This document shows, one piece after another, positions 52,621-63,309 of a stretch of DNA of 64,000 bases. Source of the stretch: Rhizobium leguminosarum bv. viciae USDA 2370 (GTDB lineage: Bacteria > Pseudomonadota > Alphaproteobacteria > Rhizobiales > Rhizobiaceae); NCBI RefSeq assembly GCF_002008365.1, contig NZ_MRDL01000001.1, positions 288,907-352,906 of the forward strand, written 5' to 3'. The notes below the pieces were generated by a model, which worked only from the letters and a program-made list of their open reading frames with translations, did not search any database and was not told where the DNA came from. The position numbers and the translations under genes were made by a program. The stretch's first letter is position 1. Each line of letters starts with the position of its first letter.

Positions 52621-54761
52621 GCGACCTGCCTCATCTGCTGGGACCACAGGTGGCGATAGGTCATGCAGCGCGATACAAGCTGATCGTGCCGGCCGATATC
52701 GGCGACCTTGCCACGGTCGATGACGAGAATGGCATCGGCATCGACGAGCGTCGAAAGCCGGTGCGAGACGATGACGACGGTGCGGCCGGCGGCGATGCGG
52801 CTCAGATTCTCGCGGATGATCGCCTCACTGTCGGGGTCAAGCGCGCTCGTCGCCTCGTCGAAGATCAACAGCTTCGGATCGGTGATAAGCGCGCGGGCAA
52901 TGGCAAGCCGCTGCTTCTGGCCGCCTGAAAGGTTGGAGGCGTTTTCCTCCAGCATCGTGTCAAAGCCGCGCGGCAGGCGCTCGATGAACTCCTCGGCGCC
53001 GGCGATGCGGGCGACTTCCATGATCTCCTCGATGCTGGCATCAGGCTTGGCGGCGGCAATATTCTCGCGCACCGAGCCGCGAAACAGGAAACTATCCTGC
53101 AGCACGACGCCGATGCTCGTTCTCAGATGCACGAGGTCGATCTCGCGGCTGTCATAGCCATCCATGCGCACGAGGCCTTCCTGGCTCTGATAGAGGCCCT
53201 GGATGAGCCTTGTGATCGTCGTCTTGCCCGAGCCGCTCTTGCCGACCACCCCGAACAAGCAGCCCGCCGGAATGGCGAAGGAGACATTGTCGAGCGCCGG
53301 CGCGCTGTCCGGGCCGTAGCGGAAGGTGACCCTGTCGAATTCGATACGGCCCTGCAGATGCGGCCGTACACCTCGCCCGCGGCCCGCCTGCTCCGGCCGC
53401 TGGTTCATGATCTCGCCGAGCATGCGCACGGAGAGCGCGACTTCCTGATATTCGTGCACCATGGTGACGATCTGTACCAGTGGTCCCGAGACCCTGCCGG
53501 CAAGCATGTTGAAAGCGACCAGCGCGCCAATCGTCATCGCGCCGCTGAAGACATCGAGCGCGCCGAGGCCGATGATCGCGACGCTCATCAGTTTCTCCAG
53601 CAGTCCGGTCATCGCCTGGGCGATGGTCGAGATCTTGTCGACCCGGAAACGCACGGAGATCGACTGGGCCGAATAATCGTCCCACACCTTGCGCTGGCGC
53701 GGCTCCAGCGCCAGCGATTTGACGGTGCGCATGCCGTGCACGGTTTCCACCAGCAATGCCTGCCGGTCGCCTTCGGCCTGGTAGAGCGCCTGCAACCGGC
53801 GCTGGAACGGCCCGACGAGCATCATCACCACGAGGCCCACGAGGGCTGCGAAACCGAGCACGACAAGCGTCAGCTTGACGCTATAGAGAAGCAGGATCGG
53901 CACGAAGACCAGGAGCGAAACGCCGTCCAACAGTGTGAGAAATAGCCGGCCGGTCAGGAATTCACGGATGCGCCCCGTCTGCTGCATATGCTTGACGAGA
54001 ACGCCGGCCGAGGCCTGTTCGAAGAGCGCGATCGGCAGGTTGAGCAGATGGCCGAAGGTGCGGGTCGCGACGCGGATGTCGATCCTGTTCGTCGCATAGA
54101 GCAGCAAATAGCGGCGCAGGAAAGTAAAGGTCGCGTCGAAGACGAGCGCGATCGCAATGCCCGCCGTGAGAACCGTCAGCGTCGCATAGCTCTGATGCAC
54201 CAGCACCTTGTCGATAACGAGCTGAAAGAAGATCGGCGTCGTCAGCCCCAGCCCGTAGAGCACGAAGGCGGCAAGCGCGACATCGCGGAAGAAGCTGCGC
54301 TGCTTGATGATCTCGGGGACGAACCAGCGGAAGCCGAAGGGGCGGTCCTCATCGGACATGCGATAGTTGCGCTTCACAAGGATCACCGATCCGAGCCAGG
54401 CCTTGCCGAACTGCTCTTCGCTGAGCATCATCACTTCGGCGCGTGATGCCAGCGGGTCGAGAACGCGGATTCTCTCATCCTCCCCGCTCCCGACAGCGCC
54501 GGCGATGACCACCCAGTTGCCGTTCGTCAGCTCAGCGAGCACCGGGAATGCCTCGCCAAGTTGGAACAAGGATCGCCAGTCGAGCGTCAGATGCTTTGCC
54601 CTGAGGCCGGCATCCTTGGCCATGCGCAGCAGCTGCCGCAAGACAACAGGATCGTTGCCGACGGCATAATCGTGCTGCAATCGTTCAGGAGCAAGATCGA
54701 CGCCGTGATGACGCGCGACCAATGCAAGACAGTGCAGGTTGGTATGCAGAAAACCACTCAT
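52617..54761 (-). CDS. Type I secretion ABC transporter (HlyB-like, with C39-like N-terminal domain)
   Basis: About 714 residues in three parts. Residues 1-125 form a peptidase C39-like domain (LHCLALVARHHGVDLAPERL) that lacks the catalytic Cys position of true C39 peptidases, as in HlyB, so it should bind but not cut its substrate. Next is a six-segment membrane domain (FFRDVALAAFVLYGLGLTTP onward). Last is the ATPase: GKSGSGKTT, VLQDSFLFRG, NLSGGQKQRLAIARAL, LLIFDEATSALD, IVSHRLS. ATG 54761 was chosen over the long upstream extension, which has no homology. Likely secretes the DUF4082 proteins encoded upstream. Confidence 0.92.
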   Translation of the reverse strand: MSGFLHTNLHCLALVARHHGVDLAPERLQHDYAVGNDPVVLRQLLRMAKDAGLRAKHLTLDWRSLFQLGEAFPVLAELTNGNWVVIAGAVGSGEDERIRVLDPLASRAEVMMLSEEQFGKAWLGSVILVKRNYRMSDEDRPFGFRWFVPEIIKQRSFFRDVALAAFVLYGLGLTTPIFFQLVIDKVLVHQSYATLTVLTAGIAIALVFDATFTFLRRYLLLYATNRIDIRVATRTFGHLLNLPIALFEQASAGVLVKHMQQTGRIREFLTGRLFLTLLDGVSLLVFVPILLLYSVKLTLVVLGFAALVGLVVMMLVGPFQRRLQALYQAEGDRQALLVETVHGMRTVKSLALEPRQRKVWDDYSAQSISVRFRVDKISTIAQAMTGLLEKLMSVAIIGLGALDVFSGAMTIGALVAFNMLAGRVSGPLVQIVTMVHEYQEVALSVRMLGEIMNQRPEQAGRGRGVRPHLQGRIEFDRVTFRYGPDSAPALDNVSFAIPAGCLFGVVGKSGSGKTTITRLIQGLYQSQEGLVRMDGYDSREIDLVHLRTSIGVVLQDSFLFRGSVRENIAAAKPDASIEEIMEVARIAGAEEFIERLPRGFDTMLEENASNLSGGQKQRLAIARALITDPKLLIFDEATSALDPDSEAIIRENLSRIAAGRTVVIVSHRLSTLVDADAILVIDRGKVADIGRHDQLVSRCMTYRHLWSQQMRQVA

Positions 54762-54804
54762 GGCCCACCCGAAACAATACGAGACTGAGGCAATATTTGT
54801 TTTA

Positions 54805-55113
54805 TCAGTTGAAGTTCGGCGAGGCGTTCGAAGCGCCTGCCTGCACCGACTGAATATCGGCAGCCGCCGCGGTTGACGTATCACCGATACGACGGACCGC
54901 GCCCGCCTCGACCAACCCGCCAAGCGCCTTCTGCATGAGATCGACCGCATTGGCGAAGGCATCGACCGGCATGATGATGCGCTGGCGGAATACCGGCTTC
55001 GGATTGTTGTTGGCATCACGATCGGTGGCCGAAAGCGACATCAGGTCGATGCGCACGATCGTACCCGTGATGGTGATTTCGCCGATGCCATCTGCATAGA
55101 GTTCGTTGCTCAT
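54805..55113 (-). CDS. Small protein of unknown function in the secretion cluster
   Basis: A 102-residue soluble protein starting at ATG 55113 behind AGAGGAGAG. It begins SNELYADGIGEITITGTIVR and contains RQRIIMPVDAFANAVDLMQK followed by a Gly/Ala/Ser-rich tail. No signal peptide or membrane segment. The N-terminal part looks beta-rich with an amphipathic helix after it. I do not recognise the family. It lies 43 bases before the exporter gene and 66 after the COG0523 gene, so an accessory cytoplasmic role in secretion (chaperone or targeting) is a reasonable guess. Confidence 0.7.
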   Translation of the reverse strand: MSNELYADGIGEITITGTIVRIDLMSLSATDRDANNNPKPVFRQRIIMPVDAFANAVDLMQKALGGLVEAGAVRRIGDTSTAAAADIQSVQAGASNASPNFN

Positions 55114-55179
55114 TGTTCTCTCCTCTGGTTGATAATCAAAACGTCTTCACCTTGGGCGTCTTACGTCCATTAGGATGCT

Positions 55180-56400
55180 CTACCGATGTGAATGTGCGTG
55201 CTGCCAGGCCGGAATCGGGTCCCGAAGCCCGGCAGCCGTCTGCGGATCGAAGCCCGTGTCCTCACCGGTCAGGCAGTCGTTGAGTGCGGTTCGGATTGCG
55301 TCTTCGTCGAAGCCGGCGCCGATGAAAACGAGTTCCTGGCGGCGGTCGCCCCAGACCTCGTCCCAATGCCGGTCGATGAGCTGGCGGAACTGCGGATAAC
55401 GCGGCCATTGCGCCTTCGGCACGGACGCCCACCAGAAGCCCTTGCTGTCGATGCGGCACTGCGTGCCGGCAATCGACAGCAGGCCGATCTCGTCAGGCCT
55501 TGTCACCAGCCAGAAATGGCCCTTCGCGCGGATGAGGCCCGGCCATTTCCTGCCGAGAAAATCCCGCAGCCTGGAGGGGTCGAACGGCCGGCGGCTGCGA
55601 TAGACGAAGCTCGAAATACCGTATTCCTCCGTCTCCGGCACATGGTCGCCCCAACCGAAGAGTTCCTTGTGCCACAGCGGATGACGGGCAGCTCTCGCTT
55701 CGCTGAAAAGGCCGGTATTCAGGATGGCGTCGAGCTTCAGCTGGCCGAAGCCGGTCTCGATGACGCGGGCATCGGGGTTGAGCGCGGCAACGACGCGGCG
55801 AACCTCGGCAAGCGCTGCAGGCGGCACATCCCGCGCCTTGTTGATGACCACGACATCGGCAAATTCGACCTGCTCGACGAGCAATTCCACCAGCTTGCGC
55901 TCGTCGTCTCCGTCCCGGCTCTCGCCGCGATCCCTCAGGAACTCCGCGCTCGCATAATCGGCCAGAAGATTGACCGCATCGACGACGGTAACCATCGTGT
56001 CGAGCCGCGCGACGTCGCAGAGGGCTGCTCCGCTCTCGTCGCGGAAGGAGAAGGTCGCTGCGACCGGCAACGGTTCGGCAATGCCGGTGCCCTCGATCAG
56101 CAGATAATCGAAACGGCCGGCGGCGGCGAGGCGGCGCACTTCGCTCAGGAGGTCGTCGCGCAATGTGCAGCAGATGCAGCCATTGGTGAGCTCCACCAGC
56201 GTCTCGTCCGTCCGCGACAGGTTCGCTCCCCCGTCGCGCACGAGATCGGCATCGATATTCACCTCGCTCATGTCGTTGACGATGACGGCGACCCGACGCC
56301 CCTCGCGATTGCGCAGGACATGGTTGAGGATCGTCGTCTTGCCGGCGCCGAGAAAGCCGGCAAGGACCGTGACCGGAAGTCTGTTGTCTGCACTCGTCAT
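55180..56400 (-). CDS. COG0523 (CobW-like) metal-homeostasis GTPase, copy A
   Basis: A 406-residue G3E-family GTPase. Walker [10 protein letters not shown], the metal-binding CxCC motif in [12 protein letters not shown], Walker B-like [11 protein letters not shown], the base-recognition VVINKARD, and a CobW_C domain ending near [19 protein letters not shown]. The tail ends HAHSHR, a short His-rich metal-binding end. Family members act as metallochaperones or insertases (zinc in ZigA/ZNG1-type, cobalt, iron). It lies only 22 bases behind the giant exoprotein gene. Its paralogue is at 62023. Confidence 0.88.
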   Translation of the reverse strand: MTSADNRLPVTVLAGFLGAGKTTILNHVLRNREGRRVAVIVNDMSEVNIDADLVRDGGANLSRTDETLVELTNGCICCTLRDDLLSEVRRLAAAGRFDYLLIEGTGIAEPLPVAATFSFRDESGAALCDVARLDTMVTVVDAVNLLADYASAEFLRDRGESRDGDDERKLVELLVEQVEFADVVVINKARDVPPAALAEVRRVVAALNPDARVIETGFGQLKLDAILNTGLFSEARAARHPLWHKELFGWGDHVPETEEYGISSFVYRSRRPFDPSRLRDFLGRKWPGLIRAKGHFWLVTRPDEIGLLSIAGTQCRIDSKGFWWASVPKAQWPRYPQFRQLIDRHWDEVWGDRRQELVFIGAGFDEDAIRTALNDCLTGEDTGFDPQTAAGLRDPIPAWQHAHSHR

Positions 56401-56422
56401 CGATACTCCCCGCTCGCTTCTT

Positions 56423-59400
56423 CTACGCCGCGAGCTGCGGTCTGAATGCTACGTCCACATAGTAGTTTGTGCTGTTATAGCTGGCACTTGGGAACAAGCC
56501 GCCCGAGCCATAGGCATAGACGCCGTTGTTACCGCTGAGCGCCCTCAAGTCGCCGTTCGTCACATCGGCGCTGAAGTAATTGCCGGTCGCCGAATAATTG
56601 CCGTTGGTGCTGTAGGAAACGACATAGGTCGTATCCGCGGCGACCTCCACCTGCTGGGTGAGCGTCGCGGTCTGCCAGCCGCTTGCCGTTTCGTTGCTGA
56701 AGCTGACGCTGCCGAGCAATGTGCCCGAGGCGGTCCAGAGATAGCCGTTGTGCGGGCCTGTATTGTCTGCCCCTTTGTAGAAGCGGATGCCGGTGACCCA
56801 GCCTGCCGTATCGGCCTGGAATTTCATGCCGAGATTAACTGGCTGGTTGTCGTTGACGGAGACGATTGAAGGCGTCGCATCGGCGGCAAAGAGGTTCTGC
56901 TCCGGCCCTCCCGTCTGGCCGCCGTTGATCGTGAGCGCAACCTGCGCCGACGCCGTGCCGCCCTTGCCGTCTGCAATTGCGTAGCTGAAGCTCGCCGGTC
57001 CCGAATAGCCTGCCGTCGGCGTGAAGGTCACCATCTGGGCCTGGGCGTCGTATGCGACCGAGCCGTTGACCGCGCCACTGACGCCGGTGATGACAAGCGG
57101 ATCGCCATCGGCATCGGTGTCGTTTGCCAGGAGCACTGAGGCCTGGATGGTGATCGGCGTGCCGGTATTGGTCGACAAGCCGCTGTCATTGGCGGCGACC
57201 GGAACCGCGTTCTGCGCGCCGCCCTGCTGATAGAGCACGTCGACCCAGTAATTGCTCGTATTGTAGGACGCGGTCGGGAACAGACTGCCCGAGCCATAGG
57301 CATAAAGGCCGTTGCCGCCGCTCGCAGCACTCGACGGTGCCGTCAGCACGCCGTTCGTATGGTCCGTCGTGAAGTAGTTCGCCGTTGCGGAATAGAATCC
57401 GTTCGAATGGTAGCTCGCCACATAGACGGCGCCGGCCATAACATTGATCGGCTGGGTGAAGGAAACCGTCTGCCAGCCGCTCGCCGTCTCGTTGATGAAG
57501 GTCGCCTGGGCCAGAACCTGGCCGCTCGCCGTCCAGAGCGAGCCGACATGGGTGCCGGTATCCTGGGCGCTCCTGTAATAGGTGAGCCCGGTGATCTGGC
57601 CGCTGGCGGAAGCGATGAACTTGACGCCGAGTTCGACCGAGTTGGCGTCATTGGCGGCGGCAACACCCGACGTATCGGCGCCGCTGAACAGGCTTGACGT
57701 CGTTCCCTGCACGGGCGGTGTGCCGACAGTGAGGCTGACGGTGGCCGACGCTACGCCGCCATATCCATCCGCGATCGAATAGGAGAAGCTTGCCGCACCC
57801 GTATAACCCGCCGTCGGGGTGAAAATGACGGACTTGGTCTGGCTGTTGAAGGTCACCGTTCCGTTGACGGCACTATTGACGCCGGTGATGCTGAGTGGGT
57901 CGCCATCGGCATCGGTGTCGTTTGCAAGCAGGCTGGCTGCGGCAATCGACAGCGCCGTGTTGGAATAGGTCGTGTAGCCATTGTCATTGGCGGCGACCGG
58001 CACCGCATTGCTTGTCTGGGTGTAGACGACATCCACCCAGTAGTTCGACGACTGATAGCTGGAGGTCGGGAATGCCGAGCCCCCCACAGCGTAGACGCCG
58101 TTGTTGCCGGCGAGCGCCGTCAGTCCGCCGTTGGTATGGGCTGACGTGAAATAATCTGCCGTCGCCACATAGGAGCCTGTAGTGCTGTAGGAGGCGACAT
58201 AGGTCGTGCCGGCCGCGATATGCACCGGGTTGGTGAATGTCGCGGTCTGCCAGCCGCTTACCGATCCACTGTCGGCGAAGCTGATGGTCGCGACCAGCGT
58301 GCCGTCGGACGTCCAGAGGGAGCCGGTATGAGCGCCGGTATCGCCGGCGGTCTTGTAGTAGCGGATGCCGGTAATCATGCCGCTGGACGAAGCGACGAAC
58401 CTCATCCCGAGTTCCAGCGACTGACCGTCGTTGAAGCTGGCCCCCGTGGGCCCCTCGCTTGATGTAAACAGCGTTTCCCCGGCAGGGCCCTGGTTTACGG
58501 TGAGGCTGACGTTGGCCTGATCGGTGCCGCCGCGTCCGTCCGACAGCGTATAGGTGAAGCTTGCCGGACCCGAATAATTGTTGGTGGGCGTGAAGATGAC
58601 GGTGCCGTTCTGCCTATTGAGCGTCACCGTGCCGTTGATGGCATTGCCGACGGCCGAAATCGTCATTGCATCGCCATTGGGATCCGTATCGTTTCCGATG
58701 AGCGATGCAATCGAGATGACGACGCTGTCGTTGCGGGTGATGGTCAGCCCCATATCGTCCGTCGCAACCGGCGCGCTGTTGGGCCCGGCATCGAAGACGA
58801 CGTCGACCCAGTAGTTGGTGCCGGTGCCGGGGCTCTGGCCGGGAAATGTGCCGGCATTATCGCCATAGGCATAGACGCCGCCGCCATCGACGGCTTTCAG
58901 CGCGCCGCTGGCATAGGGGCTGGCGAAATAATTCTCGGTGGCGGAGTAGAAGCCGCCGCTGTGATAGGAGGCCACGTAGGTCGTGCCGGCGGCAATCTGG
59001 ATCGGGCTGGAGAACAGCACCGTCTGCCAGCCAGACAACGACTCGCCGACCGATACTCCCGTTGCCAGCCGTGTTCCGTCGGCGCTCCAGAGGCTGACGA
59101 CATGGTCGCCGATATTGTAGAAGCCCTTGTAGAAGCGGATGCCCTCTACGAAGCCTGCCGTCGTCGCCTGGAAGCGCAGGCCGAGCTCGACGGAATCGCG
59201 ATCGATCGCCAATTCGACCGCCGGCTTTTCCGCCAGCGTCCATAGGCCCTGCGTGCTCGGCAGGGTGACGGTGACCTGCTTGCCGACAGACGGCGCCTCC
59301 ATATTGACGCTGTCGTCGACGGCCCGTGACATGACCGTGTAGGTTCCGCTCGCCTGGACGACCCAGTTATAGCTCCAGCTCTCGCGGCCAGTAGCCTTGA

Positions 59401-61807
59401 ACCAGTGCTGGCCGCCATCGGTCGAGACTTCGACGCCGGCAATGATGCCGCCGCCGAAATCCTGCGCCGTTCCCGTGATCGTCACATGCTGCCCTTCGAG
59501 GAAGCTTGCGCCGACGATCGGCGAGGTGACCGACGAGGTGGGCTTCAGCGTGTCGGTCGATTGTGTCGCAAGGATCAGGCTCGCATCCAGCGTGGTCGGC
59601 TGAATGCCCATGTCCGCGAACATGTTGACCATCGCCTGCTGCACGTTGCGATCGGTCGAGGTTGCCGGACCTTGGTGGTTGTCACTCAGCCCCCAGGACC
59701 AGAAGACTGTGCCGGCGCCGAAGACCAGCGCGCCGCTTGCCGCCCGGTACATGGTGAGACTATGGGTCGCCACTGCATCGCCGACCGTCGCGCCATAGTC
59801 GCGCAGATACGTGCTCACCGAGACCGAGGAGAGCGACAAGTTGATCAGTCCGGCCGGACGGAATCCGTTCTCGACATCGGAATCCCATTCGTAGCCGAGC
59901 AGGTTCTGCACGAGATTGTAGGTCTCACCGTCCTGCAGCTCCGAAATGTCGGTATTGCGCCAGAAGCGCAGGTTCGAATAGTCGTAGGGGATGGAGATCG
60001 TATCCTGGCGGTAGCTGTCCACCTGGAACATCGTGCCCGTCAGCGCATTCTCCGGTTGCTGCCCCGGATCGGCATAGCGCGGATCGCGCCAGGTGCCGGT
60101 GCCGACATTGCTCGGATCCGTGCTCGTACCCCAGGTTTCCTTGTAGCAGACCATGGTGCGGTAGGCCTGGCCACTGCCGTCGATGCTGCTTTCCCAGCGG
60201 ACCTTCCAGTAGCACTCGTTGCCGCTCCAGAAGGCGAGGTTGACGCCGGCATCGCGCGCCGCCTCGACATTGGCGCGCTGTTCGGCAGACCAATATTCGT
60301 CATGCCCGACCGAGAGATAGGCATCGTGGTTGAGCAGCAGCGCGCCGTTGCGCGTCGCATCGACGCCGGAAATATAGGAAACGTCGTAGCCGTTCTGTTC
60401 CAGCCACGAAATGGCGGAGGATTCGACGCCGAAAATGTAGTCGTGCGAGCCGCCGATCGGGCTCGTATTGGTAATGATCGGCCTGTTATAGCTGACCGCC
60501 GAGGCCCGGCCGATGGCCTGCAGGCCGCAGCTGCAGTTCGGCGGCAGGTAACCGATCATGTCTGCCGGATCGACGGGCACTTGGCCATAATAGAGGCTGG
60601 CGCCGCCCCAGGCATTATAGGCCTGCCATGTCGTGTCGGACGTCTGGAAGACGATATTGCTGGTGGAGGCGTCGTCGCGCACGACGAAAGGAATGATGCT
60701 GGCGTCTTCAACGCCGTCCTCGCGCACCAGCTTGGCGAAATAGACGCCGGAGACCGCGTCCGTCGGAATCTGCCAGCTCGCCGAGACCGACCAGTTGCCG
60801 CAGTCGATGAGGCCGAGCGACATATCGACGATCGGATGCGGCTGGATCTGCGCCGTCGTCAGCGATTGCTCGATGGAGTCGACCTTGCGCGCCCCGTCCC
60901 CGCCGTAATAGCCCATGCGGTAGATATCGATGCGGTAATGGGTGGAATCGGTGGCGATCTTGAAATCGACCGTTTGGCCGATATTCGTGCTGATTTCGGT
61001 GGCGAAGCCCTGGATGGTGCCGCCGCCGTCGCCCTCCAGACCCCACTCGCTGATCGGGTTGCCCTGCTTCAGGTTTTCGAGCGCGATCTTATTGGGCGTT
61101 ACCGCCGCGACCGACGCCGCCGAAGTCGCTGCCGCCGAAGCCGCCGAAGTTGCTGTCGCTGGCGCCGCCAATGCCGTCGCGGCGGCGGTCGTCTCAGCAG
61201 AAACGTCCTGGCTCGGCTCCACCGAGATGGATGCTATCGAGGCCTGAAGGCGCAATGAAGTCGTGCCGACACTGCTGGAAGAACTGGCCGGCGCCGCCGT
61301 CTTAGCGCTGCCGGTGTCGGCATCGCTGGTAACACCCGTCAGCGCCGGAGCGGCAGGCAGTGTTGCAGCCTCCTCGAACGGATCCGGGCCAAGAACGGTG
61401 CGCTCGGATGTCGAGGAAGGCGTCTGGAAGACCGTCGCAACCGACGCCGTCTTTGTGGAGGTGTCCTGCGCCCCGCCATCGCCTCCAGGCGCCGGCATTG
61501 CCGTCGACGATCCGGCGGACGATTGCATGTCGCCTGATGATATCAGGGAAGATGTGACCGCGCCTGTGAATGAAGATTGGACGGTTGCGCTGACCTGATT
61601 GGTAAAGCTTGGGGAACCATCGGTATTCGTCGAAGACACGACCGTCGCGGATCCAAGGACTGCGCTCCAGGCAGCGGATGCACGACAGATACTCAACGTT
61701 CCACCAAATGTACTCAGGTACTCACGATTACTGACATGAATTCTCCGCATTAGCGGCGTCCCCTTCCGCATCGGCCAGCCCTTTGGCCGCTGTAGCAAGA
61801 GGTTCAT
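56423..61807 (-). CDS. Giant modular exoprotein: DMF-amidase-like domain plus four DUF4082 modules
   Basis: About 1,794 residues. Order: a variable Ala/Ser/Thr-rich N-terminal region (to about residue 240); a domain like the C-terminal part of N,N-dimethylformamidase large subunit (about 61050-59600), with [26 protein letters not shown] and [20 protein letters not shown]; an Ig-like segment (about 59550-59260); then four DUF4082 modules alternating with three cadherin-like modules marked [13 protein letters not shown]. No RTX nonapeptides and no classical signal peptide. The last residues, [14 protein letters not shown], recur in the neighbouring exoprotein. ATG 61807 has AAAGGTG; 61750 is also plausible. 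Probably secreted by the adjacent type I system; enzymatic role unproven. Confidence 0.82.
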   Translation of the reverse strand: MNLLLQRPKGWPMRKGTPLMRRIHVSNREYLSTFGGTLSICRASAAWSAVLGSATVVSSTNTDGSPSFTNQVSATVQSSFTGAVTSSLISSGDMQSSAGSSTAMPAPGGDGGAQDTSTKTASVATVFQTPSSTSERTVLGPDPFEEAATLPAAPALTGVTSDADTGSAKTAAPASSSSSVGTTSLRLQASIASISVEPSQDVSAETTAAATALAAPATATSAASAAATSAASVAAVTPNKIALENLKQGNPISEWGLEGDGGGTIQGFATEISTNIGQTVDFKIATDSTHYRIDIYRMGYYGGDGARKVDSIEQSLTTAQIQPHPIVDMSLGLIDCGNWSVSASWQIPTDAVSGVYFAKLVREDGVEDASIIPFVVRDDASTSNIVFQTSDTTWQAYNAWGGASLYYGQVPVDPADMIGYLPPNCSCGLQAIGRASAVSYNRPIITNTSPIGGSHDYIFGVESSAISWLEQNGYDVSYISGVDATRNGALLLNHDAYLSVGHDEYWSAEQRANVEAARDAGVNLAFWSGNECYWKVRWESSIDGSGQAYRTMVCYKETWGTSTDPSNVGTGTWRDPRYADPGQQPENALTGTMFQVDSYRQDTISIPYDYSNLRFWRNTDISELQDGETYNLVQNLLGYEWDSDVENGFRPAGLINLSLSSVSVSTYLRDYGATVGDAVATHSLTMYRAASGALVFGAGTVFWSWGLSDNHQGPATSTDRNVQQAMVNMFADMGIQPTTLDASLILATQSTDTLKPTSSVTSPIVGASFLEGQHVTITGTAQDFGGGIIAGVEVSTDGGQHWFKATGRESWSYNWVVQASGTYTVMSRAVDDSVNMEAPSVGKQVTVTLPSTQGLWTLAEKPAVELAIDRDSVELGLRFQATTAGFVEGIRFYKGFYNIGDHVVSLWSADGTRLATGVSVGESLSGWQTVLFSSPIQIAAGTTYVASYHSGGFYSATENYFASPYASGALKAVDGGGVYAYGDNAGTFPGQSPGTGTNYWVDVVFDAGPNSAPVATDDMGLTITRNDSVVISIASLIGNDTDPNGDAMTISAVGNAINGTVTLNRQNGTVIFTPTNNYSGPASFTYTLSDGRGGTDQANVSLTVNQGPAGETLFTSSEGPTGASFNDGQSLELGMRFVASSSGMITGIRYYKTAGDTGAHTGSLWTSDGTLVATISFADSGSVSGWQTATFTNPVHIAAGTTYVASYSTTGSYVATADYFTSAHTNGGLTALAGNNGVYAVGGSAFPTSSYQSSNYWVDVVYTQTSNAVPVAANDNGYTTYSNTALSIAAASLLANDTDADGDPLSITGVNSAVNGTVTFNSQTKSVIFTPTAGYTGAASFSYSIADGYGGVASATVSLTVGTPPVQGTTSSLFSGADTSGVAAANDANSVELGVKFIASASGQITGLTYYRSAQDTGTHVGSLWTASGQVLAQATFINETASGWQTVSFTQPINVMAGAVYVASYHSNGFYSATANYFTTDHTNGVLTAPSSAASGGNGLYAYGSGSLFPTASYNTSNYWVDVLYQQGGAQNAVPVAANDSGLSTNTGTPITIQASVLLANDTDADGDPLVITGVSGAVNGSVAYDAQAQMVTFTPTAGYSGPASFSYAIADGKGGTASAQVALTINGGQTGGPEQNLFAADATPSIVSVNDNQPVNLGMKFQADTAGWVTGIRFYKGADNTGPHNGYLWTASGTLLGSVSFSNETASGWQTATLTQQVEVAADTTYVVSYSTNGNYSATGNYFSADVTNGDLRALSGNNGVYAYGSGGLFPSASYNSTNYYVDVAFRPQLAA

Positions 61808-62022
61808 TCTGGCACCTTTGCCATGGGAATGTACGACAGCAATCCGGGGTATGAGGGAGGTATCCCCTACGCCCATATGATTACCCTCAACGCGTACCGG
61901 GCGACAAAGCCCGAAAGCTGCCTATGGCAACTGCCAAGTTTCTGACGCCGGTTGGAACGGAATTCGGTGCGGGTGCGGCTGGTCGAGGCGGTTAACGCGA
62001 GCGTGGTCCTGCGCCGCCCGTG
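61808..62022. promoter_or_regulatory. Intergenic region with small palindromes upstream of the giant exoprotein gene
   Basis: 215 bases between the upstream COG0523 gene and the exoprotein gene. It holds TGGCA-AC-TGCCA at 61925-61936 and a CGGGC/GCCCG hairpin with a 6-base loop at about 61899-61914. Either could be an operator or leader structure. No Zur-like or other named site was recognised. Confidence 0.35.
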
Positions 62023-63207
62023 CTACCAGGCAGGAAACGGATCTTCGAGGGTCGCCCAGTCGCGCGGATCGGCGCTGGCGAGGCATCCGTCCAATGCGGT
62101 CCGCACACCTGTCTCGTCCATGTCAACACCGATGAACACGAGCTCCTGCCGACGGTCGCCCCAAGCGCTGTCCCACCGGCTCTCGATATGCTGACGAAAC
62201 TGCTGATGGCTCGGCCAGTCCTGCCGGGGCACGGCTGCCCACCAGAGCCCCATGGGTTCGCAGCGCCGCTGCACCCCGGCAGCCGACATCAAACCCACAT
62301 GACGCGGGCGCGTGGCAAGCCAGAAATGGCCTTTGGCGCGGATTACCCCCGGCCAAGGCTCGTCCAGAAATGCTCGAAACCGCCTGGGGTCGAAGGGACG
62401 CCTCGTGCGATAGACAAAGCTCGATACCCCGTATTCTTCCGTCTCTGGGACATGGTCGCCCGGGTTGTACAGTTCCTTGTGCCACAACGGATGGGCGGCG
62501 GCCTTTGCTTCATCGAAGAGGCCCGTATTGAGAACAGTTGCCAGAGAAACCTCGCCGAAATCCGTCTCCACCTGGCGCGCATCCGGGTTGAGCGCGGCGA
62601 CTATCTTGCGGACTTCCGCACGGATATCTTCGGTCGCGTCCGAGATCTTGTTGATCACGACAATATCGGCAAACTCGATCTGATCCACCAGCAGGTCGAT
62701 GAGTGTGCGCCGGTCCTCACCGTCGCGCTGCAGGCCGCGGTCGGCAAGCAGATCGGCACTGCTGTAGTCAGCTAACAGGTTTGCGGCATCGACCACGGTG
62801 ACCATTGTGTCGAGGCTGGCAAAATCGGCGAGCGAGACGCCGTTCTCGTCGCGGAAGGAAAAGGTTGCCGCGATCGGGCATGGCTCGGCAATGCCGGTGC
62901 CTTCGATCAACAGATAGTCGTATCGCCGCTCCTCTGCCAGTCGTCGTACTTCCGTCAGAAGGTCATTGCGCAGGGTACAGCATATGCAGCCATTGCTGAG
63001 CTCGATCAATGTCTCCGTCGTATGCGACAGGTTGCAGCCGCCGTCTCGAATGAGACTGGCGTCTATGTTCACTTCACTCATATCGTTGACAATGACAGCG
63101 ACCCGCAGGCCCTGACGGTTATTCAGGACGTGGCTGAGGAGCGTCGTCTTGCCGGCGCCGAGAAAACCGGCAAGCACGGTTACCGGGAGCCGCTCGATCC
63201 TGTTCAT
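62023..63207 (-). CDS. COG0523 (CobW-like) metal-homeostasis GTPase, copy B
   Basis: About 394 residues, alignable end to end with copy A (roughly two thirds identical by eye). [32 protein letters not shown] and VVINKISD are all present; the His-rich tail of copy A is missing (ends DPFPAW). The start ATG 63207 follows AAGGAATG; the longer frame lacks support. It lies 102 bases behind the second DUF4082 gene, repeating the order exoprotein then GTPase. The pair probably arose by duplication of the unit. Confidence 0.87.
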   Translation of the reverse strand: MNRIERLPVTVLAGFLGAGKTTLLSHVLNNRQGLRVAVIVNDMSEVNIDASLIRDGGCNLSHTTETLIELSNGCICCTLRNDLLTEVRRLAEERRYDYLLIEGTGIAEPCPIAATFSFRDENGVSLADFASLDTMVTVVDAANLLADYSSADLLADRGLQRDGEDRRTLIDLLVDQIEFADIVVINKISDATEDIRAEVRKIVAALNPDARQVETDFGEVSLATVLNTGLFDEAKAAAHPLWHKELYNPGDHVPETEEYGVSSFVYRTRRPFDPRRFRAFLDEPWPGVIRAKGHFWLATRPRHVGLMSAAGVQRRCEPMGLWWAAVPRQDWPSHQQFRQHIESRWDSAWGDRRQELVFIGVDMDETGVRTALDGCLASADPRDWATLEDPFPAW

Positions 63208-63309
63208 CGGCATTCCTTGAATGTGGGTGGTCGGAGCGCCCCTCGCCGCGACCAGCATTTGCGTCTTATGAGCCTCATTCGAAACTGGTCCGTAACCTTG
63301 TCCTTTGCT

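Noticed and set aside
59405..61258. 617-codon plus-strand frame opposite the giant exoprotein
   Set aside because: Antisense of the DMF-amidase-like region; Arg/Ile/Val/Ala composition typical of a shadow.
56423..61807. RTX (GGxGxDxUx) repeats in the giant exoprotein
   Set aside because: Looked for and not found; the Gly/Asp-rich [10 protein letters not shown] segments belong to cadherin-like modules, not RTX nonapeptides.
61920..61945. Sigma-54 promoter at the TGGCA/TGCCA palindrome
   Set aside because: TGGCA is present but the GC element at the required spacing is missing.
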